64,000 bases of DNA from Mycobacterium sp. E3251 (GCF_001666835.1 NZ_LZJF01000122.1:33397-97396); one strand, 5' to 3'; positions 16,112 to 25,680 are shown, counted from the stretch's first letter. Notes: generated from the letters alone by a model not told the origin. A program made the numbers and translations.

Positions 16112-16765
16112 CTACAACCGGCCCGCGACGAATGTCGCCGCCTGGTTTGTCATACCCGACTGGATGTACTGACCATGCGGTGCCATGGTCACACCACCCG
16201 TGCAAATCGGATCCCCGGGCATACACATGTCGATCGTTTTCGGGGCGTATAGCGGACCAATGGTGGGAAGCGCGCCGGCTGCCATCGTCCGTGCAAATGT
16301 GCCCGATGCCGACGGATTTCCGAAGACAGCGACGGCGGCGACATGATTGGCGACACCGGGTGGCATCTGCGTGGTGATGACGTCGACCACGGCCGCACCC
16401 TGGGAGTACCCACCGAGGACCATCCTGGTGTTCGAACAGTTTGCCGCCATGGACTGGACATGAGCGCTCGCGTCATTGGCGCCGGCAGCGATGGAAGTAC
16501 GGAAATTGTTGGTGGCGGGGTAGTTGACCGGGTAGACGCTGACAGTCCTCGGTCCGACTCGCGAACGCAGCGAATCCACAAATGACTGTCCGACCCCCCC
16601 GACGCCAGGGGGCTCGGATGTGCCCCGGGCGAAAACCACGTCGACGTCGGAGCAGGGAGCCGCGGTAGCGGATGGCAGGGACGAGGCGGCGGTCAGCGAC
16701 GCCCACGCTGCAACGACAGCCGCGCCGAGCGGACCAGAAATCGGGTGTGCGGTCACGGCTTGCAT
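16112..16765 (-). CDS. Secreted cutinase-family esterase
   Basis: A 217-residue exported serine esterase of the mycobacterial cutinase-like (Culp) family. The signal peptide ends near ATAAPC. The catalytic triad is Ser121 in GYSQG, Asp185 in GDPIC and His197 in APHGQY; Cys38-Cys110 and Cys181-Cys188 would form the two family disulfides. Such enzymes hydrolyse lipids or esters. ATG 16765 is chosen because it begins the signal peptide; the frame is open further upstream without homologous character. It lies between the two tmRNA-end copies. Confidence 0.9.
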   Translation of the reverse strand: MQAVTAHPISGPLGAAVVAAWASLTAASSLPSATAAPCSDVDVVFARGTSEPPGVGGVGQSFVDSLRSRVGPRTVSVYPVNYPATNNFRTSIAAGANDASAHVQSMAANCSNTRMVLGGYSQGAAVVDVITTQMPPGVANHVAAVAVFGNPSASGTFARTMAAGALPTIGPLYAPKTIDMCMPGDPICTGGVTMAPHGQYIQSGMTNQAATFVAGRL

Positions 16766-16962
16766 GTCATGTCGTCGCTTCGAAGTCGATTTCGGAACGA
16801 CCCTGTGGGCCGCCTTGACGGCCTCGGCGCGCCGGTCCGGCGATGAAAGCTCATGGTGGTTGTCCTTGGTGTGGTCGCCGCCCTGTTGGCAGCTGTAACA
16901 AGTAGGAGCACCGACGCCGGTCCTAGGGGACACTTTTTCCGCCGCCTACGACGGGGCGACGT

Positions 16963-17115
16963 ATGCAAGCCGGCACTGTTGCATGCGGCATCGGCGAAGG
17001 CGATTACGCGGTCGTGTTGTGGACGACAGACTCCGGTCCAATGCTCGCCTGGGCCGAAGGCCACGATCTGGCCCCGCTGTTCAAGTGGTTGTCAACGGTG
17101 GTGGAGCCGGGCTGA
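16963..17115 (+). pseudogene. Frameshifted small gene fragment
   Basis: An open frame of 50 codons encodes a plausible globular fragment (TVACGIGEGDYAVVLWTTDS, then PMLAWAEGHDLAPLFKWL). In the frame displaced by one base, the DNA immediately upstream reads coherently as LGDTFSAAYDGATYA and would run on if one A near 16967 were absent. That upstream frame has no clear start. I read it as the 3' end of a gene broken by a one-base insertion, but an intact mini-gene is possible. The family is not recognised. Confidence 0.35.
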
Positions 17116-17238
17116 GGCGCCGACAAAGGTTCCCGTCCCATATCTAATGAGACGAATCATGACTCAAGTTTGAGAACTGAGCGTCCGATGCCCGAGGCTC
17201 GGAAACCACCTGCGCGAGGCCGACCACATGGCATGCCA

Positions 17239-17371
17239 TCACCCGCGAGGCAACTTCAGCACCCGTTTGTAGTCGGTGACGTAGACGTTGCCGCCGCCGT
17301 CTACCGGCCACATTCGCGGTCACAGCCCCGATGCTTGGTTGGCCGGCGAACGGCAGCACGGTCGTGGGCAA
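17239..17371 (-). pseudogene. NHL-repeat fragment (PknD-sensor-like remnant)
   Basis: On the minus strand the last 18 codons before a TGA read GGNVYVTDYKRVLKLPRG, the end of an NHL beta-propeller blade as in the extracellular domain of PknD-type kinases and related proteins. Upstream, in a different frame, TTVLPFAGQPSIGAV resembles the preceding strand of such a blade. In-frame stops and the frame change show it is non-functional. This stretch (17116-17421) holds no intact gene. Confidence 0.5.
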
Positions 17372-17421
17372 AAGGTGGGTTCGGGTGAGGCCCGATCGCA
17401 GATAGGCGCCCGCACAGGCGC

Positions 17422-18615
17422 CTATACGGTGCCGAAGGCGAAAACGGTTGTCGAATCGTAGGTCTGGCCCGGGTTGAGCGTGGTGGTCGGGAAGTTCGGG
17501 TGATTCGGCGAGTCCGGGTAGTGCTGAGTCTCCATCGTGAATCCCGCGCCCTGCCGGTAGATGTGCCCGCTGGCGCCCGTGAACGCGCCCGCGATGAAGT
17601 TGGACGTGTAGAACTGCACGCCGGGCTCGGTTGTGGAGACGGTCAGGGTGCGCCCCGTCTGCGGGTCCTCGGCCCTGGCCGCTAGCACCAGACCCGTGGT
17701 GTTGCCGCGGTTGATCACCCAGTTGTGGTCGTAACCGTGGGCCAGCAACAGCTGCGGGTCGTTCGCGGTGATGTGCGCGCCGATCGCGGTCGGCAAGGTG
17801 AAGTCGAACGGTGTGCCCCGCACCGGGGCTACCTGCCCGGTCGGGATCTGAGTGGGGTCAGTCGGCGTGTAATTGTCGGCGTGGATGGTGACCTTCTGGT
17901 CATACACGTCGCGCGTGTCCTCACCCGCCAGGTTGAAGTAGCTGTGGTTGGTCAGGTTGATCACGGTCGGCGCATCGGTGGTCGCGTGGTAGTTGATGCG
18001 CAGTTCGTTTTTCTCGGTCACGGTGTAAGTGACGGTTGTCGTCAGCGTCCCCGGATAGCCCATTTCGCCTGCGGGACTGACATATTGAAGCTTCAAGCCC
18101 ACGCTGCCGCTGTCGTTCTGCTGGTCGGTCTGCCATACCTTGGTATCGAAACCCGCGGTGCCGCCGTGCAGGCTGTTGCCGTTATTGTTTATCGGCAAGT
18201 GATACTCGTTGCCGTTCAACGAGAATGCCCCCTTGGCGATCCGGTTGCCATAGCGGCCGACGATCGCGCCGAAGTAGGTCTTGGCGGATCCGGTGTTGTT
18301 CAGGTAGCCGTCCAGGGTCGGAAAACCCAGTACCACATTGCCCATACCTCCGGTGCGATCCGGGACCTCGATCGACTGAACGATGCCGCCGTAGGTCAGG
18401 ATTCGCACCCTCACGCCGTGCCCGCTGGTGAGCGTATAGCGGCGCACGGGCGTCTCACCCACCTGACCGAACGGCTCGCTGGTGATCGACAGCGGCCCTG
18501 CGGGTATCGATGCGTTACCGCTGCCCGTGGTGGAGTTGGTCGTCGTGTTGCTACATGCCGCCAAGCCCGCTACACCGGCGATGGCGATCCGTCGAAGCAA
18601 TCGTTCGCCGCGCAT
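17422..18615 (-). CDS. Aldose 1-epimerase (galactose mutarotase) lipoprotein
   Basis: A 397-residue exported lipoprotein: Cys21 in GLAAC follows a signal peptide, then a Thr/Asn/Ser-rich linker. The GalM fold shows GRYGNRIAKG, SLHGG, the catalytic His in TNHSYFNLAGE, and the catalytic Glu in TMETQHYPDSPNHPNFP. It interconverts alpha and beta anomers of aldoses, here outside the membrane. ATG 18615 has GAGGAG five bases upstream. It lies inside the region bounded by the two tmRNA-end copies, just downstream of ssrA. Confidence 0.93.
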   Translation of the reverse strand: MRGERLLRRIAIAGVAGLAACSNTTTNSTTGSGNASIPAGPLSITSEPFGQVGETPVRRYTLTSGHGVRVRILTYGGIVQSIEVPDRTGGMGNVVLGFPTLDGYLNNTGSAKTYFGAIVGRYGNRIAKGAFSLNGNEYHLPINNNGNSLHGGTAGFDTKVWQTDQQNDSGSVGLKLQYVSPAGEMGYPGTLTTTVTYTVTEKNELRINYHATTDAPTVINLTNHSYFNLAGEDTRDVYDQKVTIHADNYTPTDPTQIPTGQVAPVRGTPFDFTLPTAIGAHITANDPQLLLAHGYDHNWVINRGNTTGLVLAARAEDPQTGRTLTVSTTEPGVQFYTSNFIAGAFTGASGHIYRQGAGFTMETQHYPDSPNHPNFPTTTLNPGQTYDSTTVFAFGTV

Positions 18616-18739
18616 GGGCGCTCCTCGTACTCGTACCGATCCCACCTGTGCGCCAGAATTACTGCTCATGATGAGGTAAGGATCGTCCATTGGACGCACC
18701 GGGTCGAAGCATTCGATCCAGGGCCATCGGTTGGCACAT

Positions 18740-18766
18740 GAAAAGGGCCGCATCTCTGCGGCCCTT
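18740..18766 (-). terminator. Rho-independent terminator of tmRNA
   Basis: On the minus strand, directly after the CCA end of tmRNA, a stem of GGGCCGCA with TGCGGCCC and a short AGA loop is followed by TTTT. This is the expected intrinsic terminator for ssrA and is one of the few canonical ones in the window. Confidence 0.85.
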
Positions 18767-19134
18767 TGGTGGAGCTGCCGGGAATCGAACCCGGGTCCAA
18801 CGGCATTCCCTCAAGACTTCTCCGTGCGCAGTTCGCTATGCCTCTGCTCGGATCTCCCGGTCACGCGAACCAGCCAGGATGACGATCCCAGTCGCTGTTG
18901 GTGTCCCGATGAGTCCCGCGACCGAACTCATCGGTTGATCCCTCTAGCTGACGCCAGGCTCCGGGTCGAGGGCTTTCCCGGTCTGACGGACTAGCTGTCG
19001 CTTAGGCAGCGAGAGCGTAGTCGCGCTGATGTGAATCGGCGCTTATATGGTTGCAACGACGCTTACGGTGGTCTCTTGCCTGCACCGGCACGCTTCCCTT
19101 GATTCGATGCGCGATGTCGAAACCTTTCAGCCCC
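18767..19134 (-). ncRNA. ssrA: Transfer-messenger RNA (tmRNA)
   Basis: tmRNA rescues stalled ribosomes together with SmpB. On the minus strand the 5' end is GGGGCTGAAAGGTTTCGAC and the 3' end has the tRNA-like T-arm GGTTCGATTCCCGG and acceptor GCAGCTCCACCA. The tag reading frame (19002-19040) is GCC GAT TCA and onward, translating to ADSHQRDYALAA then stop, the mycobacterial tag. The total of 368 nt equals what I recall for M. tuberculosis. smpB lies about 1.8 kb upstream on the same strand. Confidence 0.97.
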
Positions 19135-19233
19135 ATGTCTATCGCTCATCCCCGCCGATTTTCGGCAGGACAATCTATGGTACGCCGCTATCAACGCGCG
19201 GCAACGGAGTTATGTTCCGGTCCCGAGCTGCGA

Positions 19234-20079
19234 TCAGATCACGAAGTTCAGCCGCTCGACGACCTGGGCGGCCACCTCTTTGTCGCCGCCGAGGTCGATG
19301 TCCTGCGACCGGGACGGGCACATCGGCCGCCCGCCGGCGAGCCGGGTGAACTGCAACCCGTCCAGCCGAATCGTCACCGTCGGCTCCTGGCCGCCGAAGT
19401 CGTCGACCAGCTGGGCCCGGCCATCGACGCTGATGCGGATGGTGCGGGAAAGCGGGCCGGTCAGCTCGAACAAGACCCGCGAACCCTCCGGCGCTTTGGC
19501 CCGCTTGCCGACCACGTAGCCCATCGTGCCGGCGATCTCGTCGAGCGAGAGTGCCGACGCGGCCCCAACGAGCTGGTCGTCGGACGGCGGCCACCGCAGC
19601 GCCTCGCGGATGTCCTGCTCGTGCATCCAGCAGTCGAACACCCGGACCCGCATGAACCGCCCGTAGCTTTCGGGACCCACCGGCGTCAGCGTCACGGCGT
19701 CCCACTCCTCGGCCGACATGCCCGTCAGCGCCTTGCGCCGGTCGTCGGTGATGTCCTTGAAGCGTTTGAGGACGTCCGCGCCGGATTCGGCGGCCAGGTG
19801 ACGCACCCAGCACTCGTTCATCACGCCGATGTCGTTGTGGACGTGCTCGAGCGATGAGACGTCGATGTCGGGCTGGGGCGCGGGGACACCGGCGAGGAAG
19901 GATTCGGTGCCGATCATGTGCGCCACCAGCGCCTTGACGTCCCAGCCGGGCAGCGGACTGGCCGCCTGCCATTCCGCTTCCGGCAGCCCGTCCAGCAGCG
20001 CGGTGATGTCGTCCCACACCGCGAACAAACCAGCGAGCACCTCGGACTTGTCAAGCTTGGTGACAGGGCGATCGGCCAT
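19234..20079 (-). CDS. Mycothiol-dependent maleylpyruvate isomerase family protein
   Basis: A 281-residue DinB/MDMPI-fold protein, the family of actinobacterial mycothiol S-transferases. The N-terminal four-helix bundle contains LPGWDVKALVAHMIGTE (metal-binding His) and VFDCWMHEQDIREALRWP (second His and Glu). The C-terminal domain is a small SCP2-like beta layer ending ADVVERLNFVI-like sequence. It sits in the conserved spot between ssrA and the smpB cluster. Its thiol or xenobiotic substrate is unknown. Confidence 0.85.
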   Translation of the reverse strand: MADRPVTKLDKSEVLAGLFAVWDDITALLDGLPEAEWQAASPLPGWDVKALVAHMIGTESFLAGVPAPQPDIDVSSLEHVHNDIGVMNECWVRHLAAESGADVLKRFKDITDDRRKALTGMSAEEWDAVTLTPVGPESYGRFMRVRVFDCWMHEQDIREALRWPPSDDQLVGAASALSLDEIAGTMGYVVGKRAKAPEGSRVLFELTGPLSRTIRISVDGRAQLVDDFGGQEPTVTIRLDGLQFTRLAGGRPMCPSRSQDIDLGGDKEVAAQVVERLNFVI

Positions 20080-20125
20080 GCTCGGATCGTAGGCCGATGG
20101 GCTACCTCATCGACAGGCGCCGCCG

Positions 20126-20971
20126 TCAGCTGGCGGCGATCATGGCCACGGACCCCATAGCCATCACCATGCCGAACCCCTGCCAGCGGGTCAGCCGCTC
20201 GCGCAGCACCACCATCGCCAGCACGACCGTGGCCGCCGGGTAAAGCGAGATCATGATGCTGGCCAGCGACAGCAACCAGGTGTGCAGCGCCAGCAGCATG
20301 GTCACGTTGGCGCAGATGTCCAGCACCGCCACGGCCCAGGCCAACTTCAGCGGCTTCCCGCGCGGCGCCCGCAGATTCTTGCTGGCCGCGGCCATCACGA
20401 AGATCACCACGGTGGCCGAGAGCCGGGCGAACACCAGCGGCCAAAGTTTGCACGCGTGCGGCGCCTGGTGGAGAAAGACCAGGTTCAGCCCCATCGCGGA
20501 GCCGGCCAGCAGCGTCAGCCACGCGACCTTAGGGGTGAACCGATACGGCGTGACACCGTCGGCAGTGGCCTCGCGGCTCACCAGCATGACCGCGACCAGA
20601 GCCAGCACGACGCCCACCGAGGCCCCCGGGCCCGGCCGCTCCCCCAGCGCCACACCGACCGCCACCGGCACGGCGGCGTTGAGGACCGCCGCCAACGGCG
20701 AGACGACCGAGATGGGGCCGGCGCCCAGCGCGGCGAAGAACGCCCACATTCCGACGGCCATTCCGACGCCGTAGAGGCAGCCCCAGAAGACGGCGCCGCC
20801 CGCGACCGGCCCGCCCACGGCGAGCGCCAGCGCGCCCAGCAAGATTGTCTCGATCGGATAGACCACCAGCATCACGCGCAGCGCGGCTACCCGTCGAGCG
20901 GCTACACCGCCCACAAAATCGCTGACGCCGTACGTAACGGCCGACAGCTGGGCGTAAGCGGCCCCGATCAG
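20126..20971 (-). CDS. EamA/DMT-family transporter with probable CTG start
   Basis: A ten-helix drug/metabolite transporter. The family's N-terminal segment YGVSDFVGGVAARR is encoded partly upstream of the first conventional start (GTG 20914). Reading back in frame reaches only CTG 20971 (overlapping the smpB stop) and ATT before an in-frame TGA; no ATG, GTG or TTG exists there. I therefore set the start at CTG 20971, giving 281 residues. If only GTG 20914 is used, half of the first helix is lost. C-terminal EamA repeat: ALHTWLLSLASIMISLYPAATVVLA region. The substrate is unknown. Confidence 0.75.
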   Translation of the reverse strand: MIGAAYAQLSAVTYGVSDFVGGVAARRVAALRVMLVVYPIETILLGALALAVGGPVAGGAVFWGCLYGVGMAVGMWAFFAALGAGPISVVSPLAAVLNAAVPVAVGVALGERPGPGASVGVVLALVAVMLVSREATADGVTPYRFTPKVAWLTLLAGSAMGLNLVFLHQAPHACKLWPLVFARLSATVVIFVMAAASKNLRAPRGKPLKLAWAVAVLDICANVTMLLALHTWLLSLASIMISLYPAATVVLAMVVLRERLTRWQGFGMVMAMGSVAMIAAS

Positions 20972-21477
20972 TTCATGCCCTTGGCTCGGCGACCCAATTC
21001 ACGGACCACTTCGCGCTGGGCATCGCGGCGGGCCATGTCCTGACGTTTGTCGTGCGCTCGCTTGCCGCGCGCTAACGCGAGCTCGACCTTGACCTTTCCT
21101 TCGGAGAAATACAGAGACATCGGCACGAGGGCGAGGTTACCATCTCGTATCTTTCCGACCAGGCGGTCAATTTGTGCCCTATGTAACAACAACTTTCGAT
21201 TGCGACGGGGCTCATGGTTGGTCCAGCTACCGTGCTGATACTCCGGAATGTACAAGTTGCGCAACCACACTTCGCCGTCGTCGACGGTTGCGAACGCGTC
21301 GGCAAGGGAAGCATGGCCCTGGCGCAGGCTTTTCACCTCTGTACCCTGCAAAGCCACTCCGGCCTCGAACTCCTCGAGGATCGAATAGTTATGCCGCGCT
21401 TTGCGATTGGTGGCAATGATCTGTTTGCTGCCGCGCTTGCCGCCCGCCGCCTTGGCCCGGCCGGGATCTTTGGCCAC
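20968..21477 (-). CDS. smpB: SsrA-binding protein SmpB
   Basis: SmpB binds the tRNA-like domain of tmRNA and delivers it to stalled ribosomes. The 169-residue frame carries the full OB-fold core: NRKARHNYSI, FEAGVALQGTEVKSLR, EVWLRNLYIPEY, HEPRRNRKLLLHR, LALVPMSLYF and the basic tail GKRAHDKRQDMARRDAQRE. The start is GTG 21477, three bases after the ftsX stop, giving a short Lys/Arg/Gly-rich N-terminus. Gene order ssrA-smpB-ftsX-ftsE matches M. tuberculosis. Confidence 0.96.
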   Translation of the reverse strand: MAKDPGRAKAAGGKRGSKQIIATNRKARHNYSILEEFEAGVALQGTEVKSLRQGHASLADAFATVDDGEVWLRNLYIPEYQHGSWTNHEPRRNRKLLLHRAQIDRLVGKIRDGNLALVPMSLYFSEGKVKVELALARGKRAHDKRQDMARRDAQREVVRELGRRAKGMN

Positions 21478-21479
21478 AG

Positions 21480-22373
21480 CTACCGCCGGATGTAGAGGCG
21501 CAGCGTCGCGTAGGCGGTCAGGCCGGCCATCGACACGCCGAGCAGGAACAACCACGGTGAGATGTAGAGGATGTCGGCATAGTCGACCTTCGCGATCAAA
21601 TGCGCTTGATAGAACTGGCTTAGCGCGTTGTCCAGGAACCACGCCCGCACCAGGACCAAGCCGACGACCGCGATGGCCACACCGATCGCCGCGGCCAGCA
21701 TCGCCTCCACCAGGAACGGCAGCTGGGTGTACCAGCGGCTGGCGCCGACCAGCCGCATGATCCCGATCTCGGTGCGCCGCGTGTACGCGGCGACTTGGAC
21801 CATGTTGGCAATCAGCAGGATTGCCCCGACGGCCTGCACCAGGGCGACGGCGAACGCGGCATTACGCAAACCGTCCAAAACGGCGAACAACCGGTCGATC
21901 AAATCCTTTTCATTGAGGATGCTGCGCACGCCGGGCTGACCCTGCATCGCCGCATCGAACTCCGAATGTTGTTCAGGGTTGTTCAGTTTGACGATGAACG
22001 ACGCGGGAAACGATTCCTTGCCCGCCACGTCCTTGAACTCCGGGAACTTCTTGATCGCGTCGTTGTAGGCGTCCGGCCGGTTGACAAAGCGCACCGATTT
22101 GACGTCTTGTCGGGCATCGATCTTGTCCCGCAGCGCTTTACACGGTCCAGACGCGCACGTCGCGTCGTTGGCGGAGATGTCGTCGGTGAGAAACACCTGT
22201 GTCTCGACCCGGTCGAGATAGATCTCCCGCGAGTTGTCGGCCAACCGGACCACCAGCAGACCGCCCCCGAACAGGCCGATGGAGATCGCCGTCGTGAGGA
22301 TCATGGCGGCCGTCATCGTGACGTTGCGACGCAGCCCGGTCAGGACCTCGTTGAATAGGAAGCCAAAGCGCAC
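21480..22373 (-). CDS. ftsX: Cell division protein FtsX
   Basis: FtsX is the membrane partner of FtsE; the pair activates extracellular peptidoglycan hydrolases (RipC in mycobacteria) at the septum. The 297-residue protein has TM1 near residues 20-42, a large extracytoplasmic domain (about 45-170) with Cys residues in [12 protein letters not shown], and three C-terminal helices (about 173-193, 220-245 and 268-290). It abuts ftsE with no gap and is followed by smpB after three bases. Confidence 0.96.
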   Translation of the reverse strand: MRFGFLFNEVLTGLRRNVTMTAAMILTTAISIGLFGGGLLVVRLADNSREIYLDRVETQVFLTDDISANDATCASGPCKALRDKIDARQDVKSVRFVNRPDAYNDAIKKFPEFKDVAGKESFPASFIVKLNNPEQHSEFDAAMQGQPGVRSILNEKDLIDRLFAVLDGLRNAAFAVALVQAVGAILLIANMVQVAAYTRRTEIGIMRLVGASRWYTQLPFLVEAMLAAAIGVAIAVVGLVLVRAWFLDNALSQFYQAHLIAKVDYADILYISPWLFLLGVSMAGLTAYATLRLYIRR

Positions 22374-23063
22374 TTAGCGGTCCATCCCATAGATGCCGCG
22401 CTGCTCGTCGCGGACCAGGCGTCCCAGCGACAGCTCAACGACGCGCTGACGCATCGAGTCGACGATGTGGTGGTCGTGGGTCGCCATCAGCACCGTCGTC
22501 CCCGTGCGGTTGATCCGCTCCAACAAATCCATGATGTCCTTACTGGTATCCGGGTCGAGATTCCCGGTTGGCTCGTCGGCCAGCAGCACCAGGGGCCGGT
22601 TGACGTACGCGCGCGCGATTGCGACGCGTTGCTGCTCGCCACCGGACAGCTCGTGTGGCAGTCGGTTGGCTTTGCCGGACAAGCCGACGGTTTCCAGCAC
22701 CTCGGGCACCACGCGGTTGATCGCGTCGGTCCGTTTGCCGATCACTTCCAGGGCGAAGGCGACGTTCTCGTAGACGGTCTTCTGCTGCAACAGGCGAAAG
22801 TCCTGGAAGACGGTTCCGATCACCTGACGCAGCTTCGGCACGTGACGACCGCGCAGCTTGTTGACGTGGAACTTCGACACCCGGATGTCGCCGGTGGTCG
22901 GGTTCTCCTCGCCGAGCAGCAGCCGCATGAACGTCGACTTGCCGGAGCCCGACGGGCCGATCAGGAAGACGAATTCACCCTTGTCGATTTTGACGTTGAC
23001 GTCCTCCAACGCCGGACGCGCCGACGCTTTGTACTTCTTACTGACATGGTCCAGGGTGATCAT
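22374..23063 (-). CDS. ftsE: Cell division ATP-binding protein FtsE
   Basis: The ABC ATPase of the FtsEX complex, 229 residues as in M. tuberculosis. Walker A is GPSGSGKST (36-44), Q-loop near FQDF (86-89), signature LSGGEQQ (139-145), Walker B LVLLADEP (158-165) and H-loop in ATHDH. ATG 23063 is the start of the conserved [11 protein letters not shown] sequence; an upstream in-frame start at 23105 adds 14 unsupported residues. Confidence 0.97.
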   Translation of the reverse strand: MITLDHVSKKYKASARPALEDVNVKIDKGEFVFLIGPSGSGKSTFMRLLLGEENPTTGDIRVSKFHVNKLRGRHVPKLRQVIGTVFQDFRLLQQKTVYENVAFALEVIGKRTDAINRVVPEVLETVGLSGKANRLPHELSGGEQQRVAIARAYVNRPLVLLADEPTGNLDPDTSKDIMDLLERINRTGTTVLMATHDHHIVDSMRQRVVELSLGRLVRDEQRGIYGMDR

Positions 23064-23106
23064 CACGGCACGCCAGTGTAGCCGTGAATTTCGCTGGCAA
23101 GCCAAG

Positions 23107-23592
23107 TCAACTGGCCGGCAGCGGTGAACTAGGCGCCGGCCCGGGTCCGGGCTGCGGTAGCTGAGGCGGCGGTGTGGTGGCGCTCGTGCTGGGGGGACAG
23201 AAGGGCGGCGGCAGCAGGCAGGGCAGCTGCGGCAGCTGCACGGGCGGCGTCGTCGTGGTCGTCGTCACCGGCGGTGGGGGCGGTGGTGGCGGCGGCGTGC
23301 TCGTCGGCGTCGGCGTGTAGGTGGCGGTGGGCGGCGGCTGCTGCACGCGGCTGCGCGGCACCCAGGTGTAGTTGGGGTCGGGCACGAAACCCGGAGGTAC
23401 CACTTGCTGCGCCGGCGGCTTGGGCGCCGGCTCCGGACGGTAGGTGTCGTAGACCCACCACACCACGAAGAAAGCGACGATCAACACCAAGGTCGACGTG
23501 CGAACTCGCCCGCCGAACATGTAGTGCGGCCAGCGACGGTCCGCATCCGAGTCCTCGCTGCGCTTCTCGAAGATGCTCAGGGTGAACTTCAA
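23107..23592 (-). CDS. Proline-rich membrane protein (Rv3103c-like)
   Basis: A 161-residue protein with a basic N-terminus, one transmembrane helix (about residues 33-48, [17 protein letters not shown]) and an extracytoplasmic, extremely Pro/Thr-rich tail with a CLLPPPFC segment. It occupies the conserved place between mscS-like and ftsE genes, where M. tuberculosis has Rv3103c. Its start overlaps the stop of the mscS gene by ATGA, so the two are translationally coupled. Function unknown. Confidence 0.8.
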   Translation of the reverse strand: MKFTLSIFEKRSEDSDADRRWPHYMFGGRVRTSTLVLIVAFFVVWWVYDTYRPEPAPKPPAQQVVPPGFVPDPNYTWVPRSRVQQPPPTATYTPTPTSTPPPPPPPPPVTTTTTTPPVQLPQLPCLLPPPFCPPSTSATTPPPQLPQPGPGPAPSSPLPAS

Positions 23593-24575
23593 CGCTTCTG
23601 CACCACACCTTGCACGTCATTGTCGATTCGCTCTTCGGCGGCCTGGGCGGCCGGGACCGACGGGTCTTCCACCAGGCCCACCGTCGCGTCCGCCGAGGTC
23701 ACGATGCCCACACGGGCCAGCGCCCGAATGACCAGGACACGCAGTTGCCGGCCCGCTTCGAACTGCTTGCCGGGCAGGGTCCGGGCCACCAGCCGCAGGG
23801 TGACGGTGTCGACTTCGATGCTCTCCACGCCCATCACGGTGGGGGCGTCCAACAGCAATTCGCCCAACACCGGGTTATCCATGGCGCGATCGCATTCCTG
23901 GTGCAAGACCTCATTGACCCGGTTCAGGTCGGCGCTCGTGGACACCGGGATGTCCACCACCGCGCGCGCCCAATCCTTGGACAGGTTGACCACCTTGACG
24001 ATCTGCCCGTTCGGGATGGTCAACACCTCGCCGTCCGGCGAGCGCAGCCGGGTCACCCGCAGCGTCACGTTCTCGACGGTGCCGCTGGCCTCCGTCGCGG
24101 AAACGACGGTAAGCGTGACCAGGTCTCCGAATCCGTACTGCCGTTCGGCCAGGATGAAGAAACCGGAGAGCAAGTCTCGCACCAGCTGCTGCGCGCCGAA
24201 ACCCAGCGCGGCGCCGACCACGGTGGCCGGCGCGACCAGTCCGCCCACCGAGAACTGCAGCACGTCGGCGATCTGCATCATCACCCAGATGCCGATGAGC
24301 ACCACCGACACCCAGGAGATCACCGACGCCATAGCCTGGCGGTGCTTCGAGGCTTCCGAGCGCACCAGCGCGTCGCTCTCGGCGAAGCCCAGGTTGAGCT
24401 GACGGGTCACCTGCTGCGCGACCCAGTTGACGAACCGGGCCGCCAGCACCGCCACGATCAGCACCATCACGATCCGCAGACCGCGGGTGATAATCCATTG
24501 CCCGACGTCACCGCGCCAGAAGTCGTGCCAGCCCAGCGCCTTTATCGAGGCGAGAAGAGTTGTGTTAGTCGTCAT
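23589..24575 (-). CDS. MscS-family mechanosensitive channel
   Basis: A 328-residue small-conductance mechanosensitive channel-like protein. N-terminal helices lie at about residues 28-50, 82-104 and 110-135. The pore-lining TM3 and following beta domain are shown by [33 protein letters not shown] and [26 protein letters not shown] (family signatures, split here for length). It would protect against hypo-osmotic shock. Its stop overlaps the Rv3103c-like start, and its start overlaps the prfB stop by 11 bases. Confidence 0.92.
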   Translation of the reverse strand: MTTNTTLLASIKALGWHDFWRGDVGQWIITRGLRIVMVLIVAVLAARFVNWVAQQVTRQLNLGFAESDALVRSEASKHRQAMASVISWVSVVLIGIWVMMQIADVLQFSVGGLVAPATVVGAALGFGAQQLVRDLLSGFFILAERQYGFGDLVTLTVVSATEASGTVENVTLRVTRLRSPDGEVLTIPNGQIVKVVNLSKDWARAVVDIPVSTSADLNRVNEVLHQECDRAMDNPVLGELLLDAPTVMGVESIEVDTVTLRLVARTLPGKQFEAGRQLRVLVIRALARVGIVTSADATVGLVEDPSVPAAQAAEERIDNDVQGVVQKR

Positions 24576-25680
24576 CTTTTCGGTTGCGCCACCGGATTCC
24601 CGCTTCCAGGAACCCGTCGATGTCTCCGTCCAGGACGGCCGCCGGATTGCCGACCTCGTACTCGGTCCGCAGGTCCTTGACCATCTGATAGGGGTGCAGG
24701 ACGTAGGAGCGCATCTGGTTGCCCCATGAACTGCCGCCTTCGCCTTTCAACGCGTCCAGCTCCGCGCGTTCTTCGGAACGCTTGCGCTCCAACAACTTTG
24801 CCTGAAGCACGCGCATCGCCGAGATCTTGTTCTGCAGTTGCGATTTTTCGTTCTGGCAAGTCACGACGATACCCGTTGGGATGTGGGTTAAACGAACCGC
24901 CGAGTCGGTGGTGTTCACGGATTGGCCGCCGGGACCGCTGGAGCGGTAAACATCCACGCGCACATCGCCTTCCGGAATGTCGATGTGGTCGGTGGTATCC
25001 ACCACCGGAAGAACCTCGACTTCGGCGAACGACGTTTGCCGTCGACTTTGGTTGTCAAACGGGCTGATCCGCACCAATCGGTGGGTGCCCTGCTCGACCG
25101 ACAACGTGCCATACGCGAACGGGGCGTGCACCGCGAAGGTCGCACTCTTGATGCCCGCCTCCTCGGCATAAGAAGTGTCGAACACTTCGACGGGGTACTT
25201 GTGCTGCTCGGCCCACCGGATGTACATCCGCATCAGCATCTCGGCCCAGTCGGCGGCGTCCACCCCGCCGGCCCCCGATCGGATGGTGACCAGCGCCTCG
25301 CGCTCGTCGTACTCCCCCGAGAGCAGGGTGCGCACCTCGGTCGCCTCTATATCCGCCCGCAGCGCCTTGAGCTCCGCGTCCGCCTCGGCGAGCGCGTCCG
25401 CCGCACCCTCCTCGGTCGCCAGCTCGTAGAGCACCGGCAGGTCGTCGAGGCGTCCCCGCAACTCCTCGATCCGCCGCAGCTCCCCTTGGGCGTGTGACAA
25501 CTCACTGGTCACCCGCTGCGCGCGGGCCTGGTCATCCCACAATTGAGGATCGGACGCCTCGTGTTCGAGCTTCTCGATGCGACTGCGCAGACCGTCCACA
25601 TCGAGCACCCGCTCCACCGTGGTCAGGGTGGAGTCAAGGGCGGCGATATCGGCTTGACGGTCGGGTTCCACAGCGGACAA
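24565..25680 (-). CDS. prfB: Peptide chain release factor 2
   Basis: RF2 recognises UGA and UAA and triggers peptide release. The 371-residue frame has the anticodon-like SPF in RISPFDNQS (about residue 205) and the catalytic GGQ in [13 protein letters not shown] (about 250-252). The frame is continuous, so the programmed +1 frameshift that controls prfB in many bacteria is absent here, as is usual in actinobacteria. The gene is divergent from fprA. Confidence 0.97.
   Translation of the reverse strand: MSAVEPDRQADIAALDSTLTTVERVLDVDGLRSRIEKLEHEASDPQLWDDQARAQRVTSELSHAQGELRRIEELRGRLDDLPVLYELATEEGAADALAEADAELKALRADIEATEVRTLLSGEYDEREALVTIRSGAGGVDAADWAEMLMRMYIRWAEQHKYPVEVFDTSYAEEAGIKSATFAVHAPFAYGTLSVEQGTHRLVRISPFDNQSRRQTSFAEVEVLPVVDTTDHIDIPEGDVRVDVYRSSGPGGQSVNTTDSAVRLTHIPTGIVVTCQNEKSQLQNKISAMRVLQAKLLERKRSEERAELDALKGEGGSSWGNQMRSYVLHPYQMVKDLRTEYEVGNPAAVLDGDIDGFLEAGIRWRNRKDDD

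Noticed and set aside
16853..17173. Plus-strand frame of 106 codons with a hydrophobic start
   Set aside because: After the first hydrophobic residues the product is Arg/Cys/Ser-rich and without domain character; it crosses the frameshifted fragment and the cutinase upstream region.
18767..18800. tRNA-like sequence considered as a tRNA gene
   Set aside because: It is the 3' end of tmRNA; the matching 5' end and tag reading frame are found 330 bases upstream on the same strand.
25600..25680. Programmed frameshift in prfB
   Set aside because: The RF2 frame is continuous from its start, with no early in-frame TGA to bypass.
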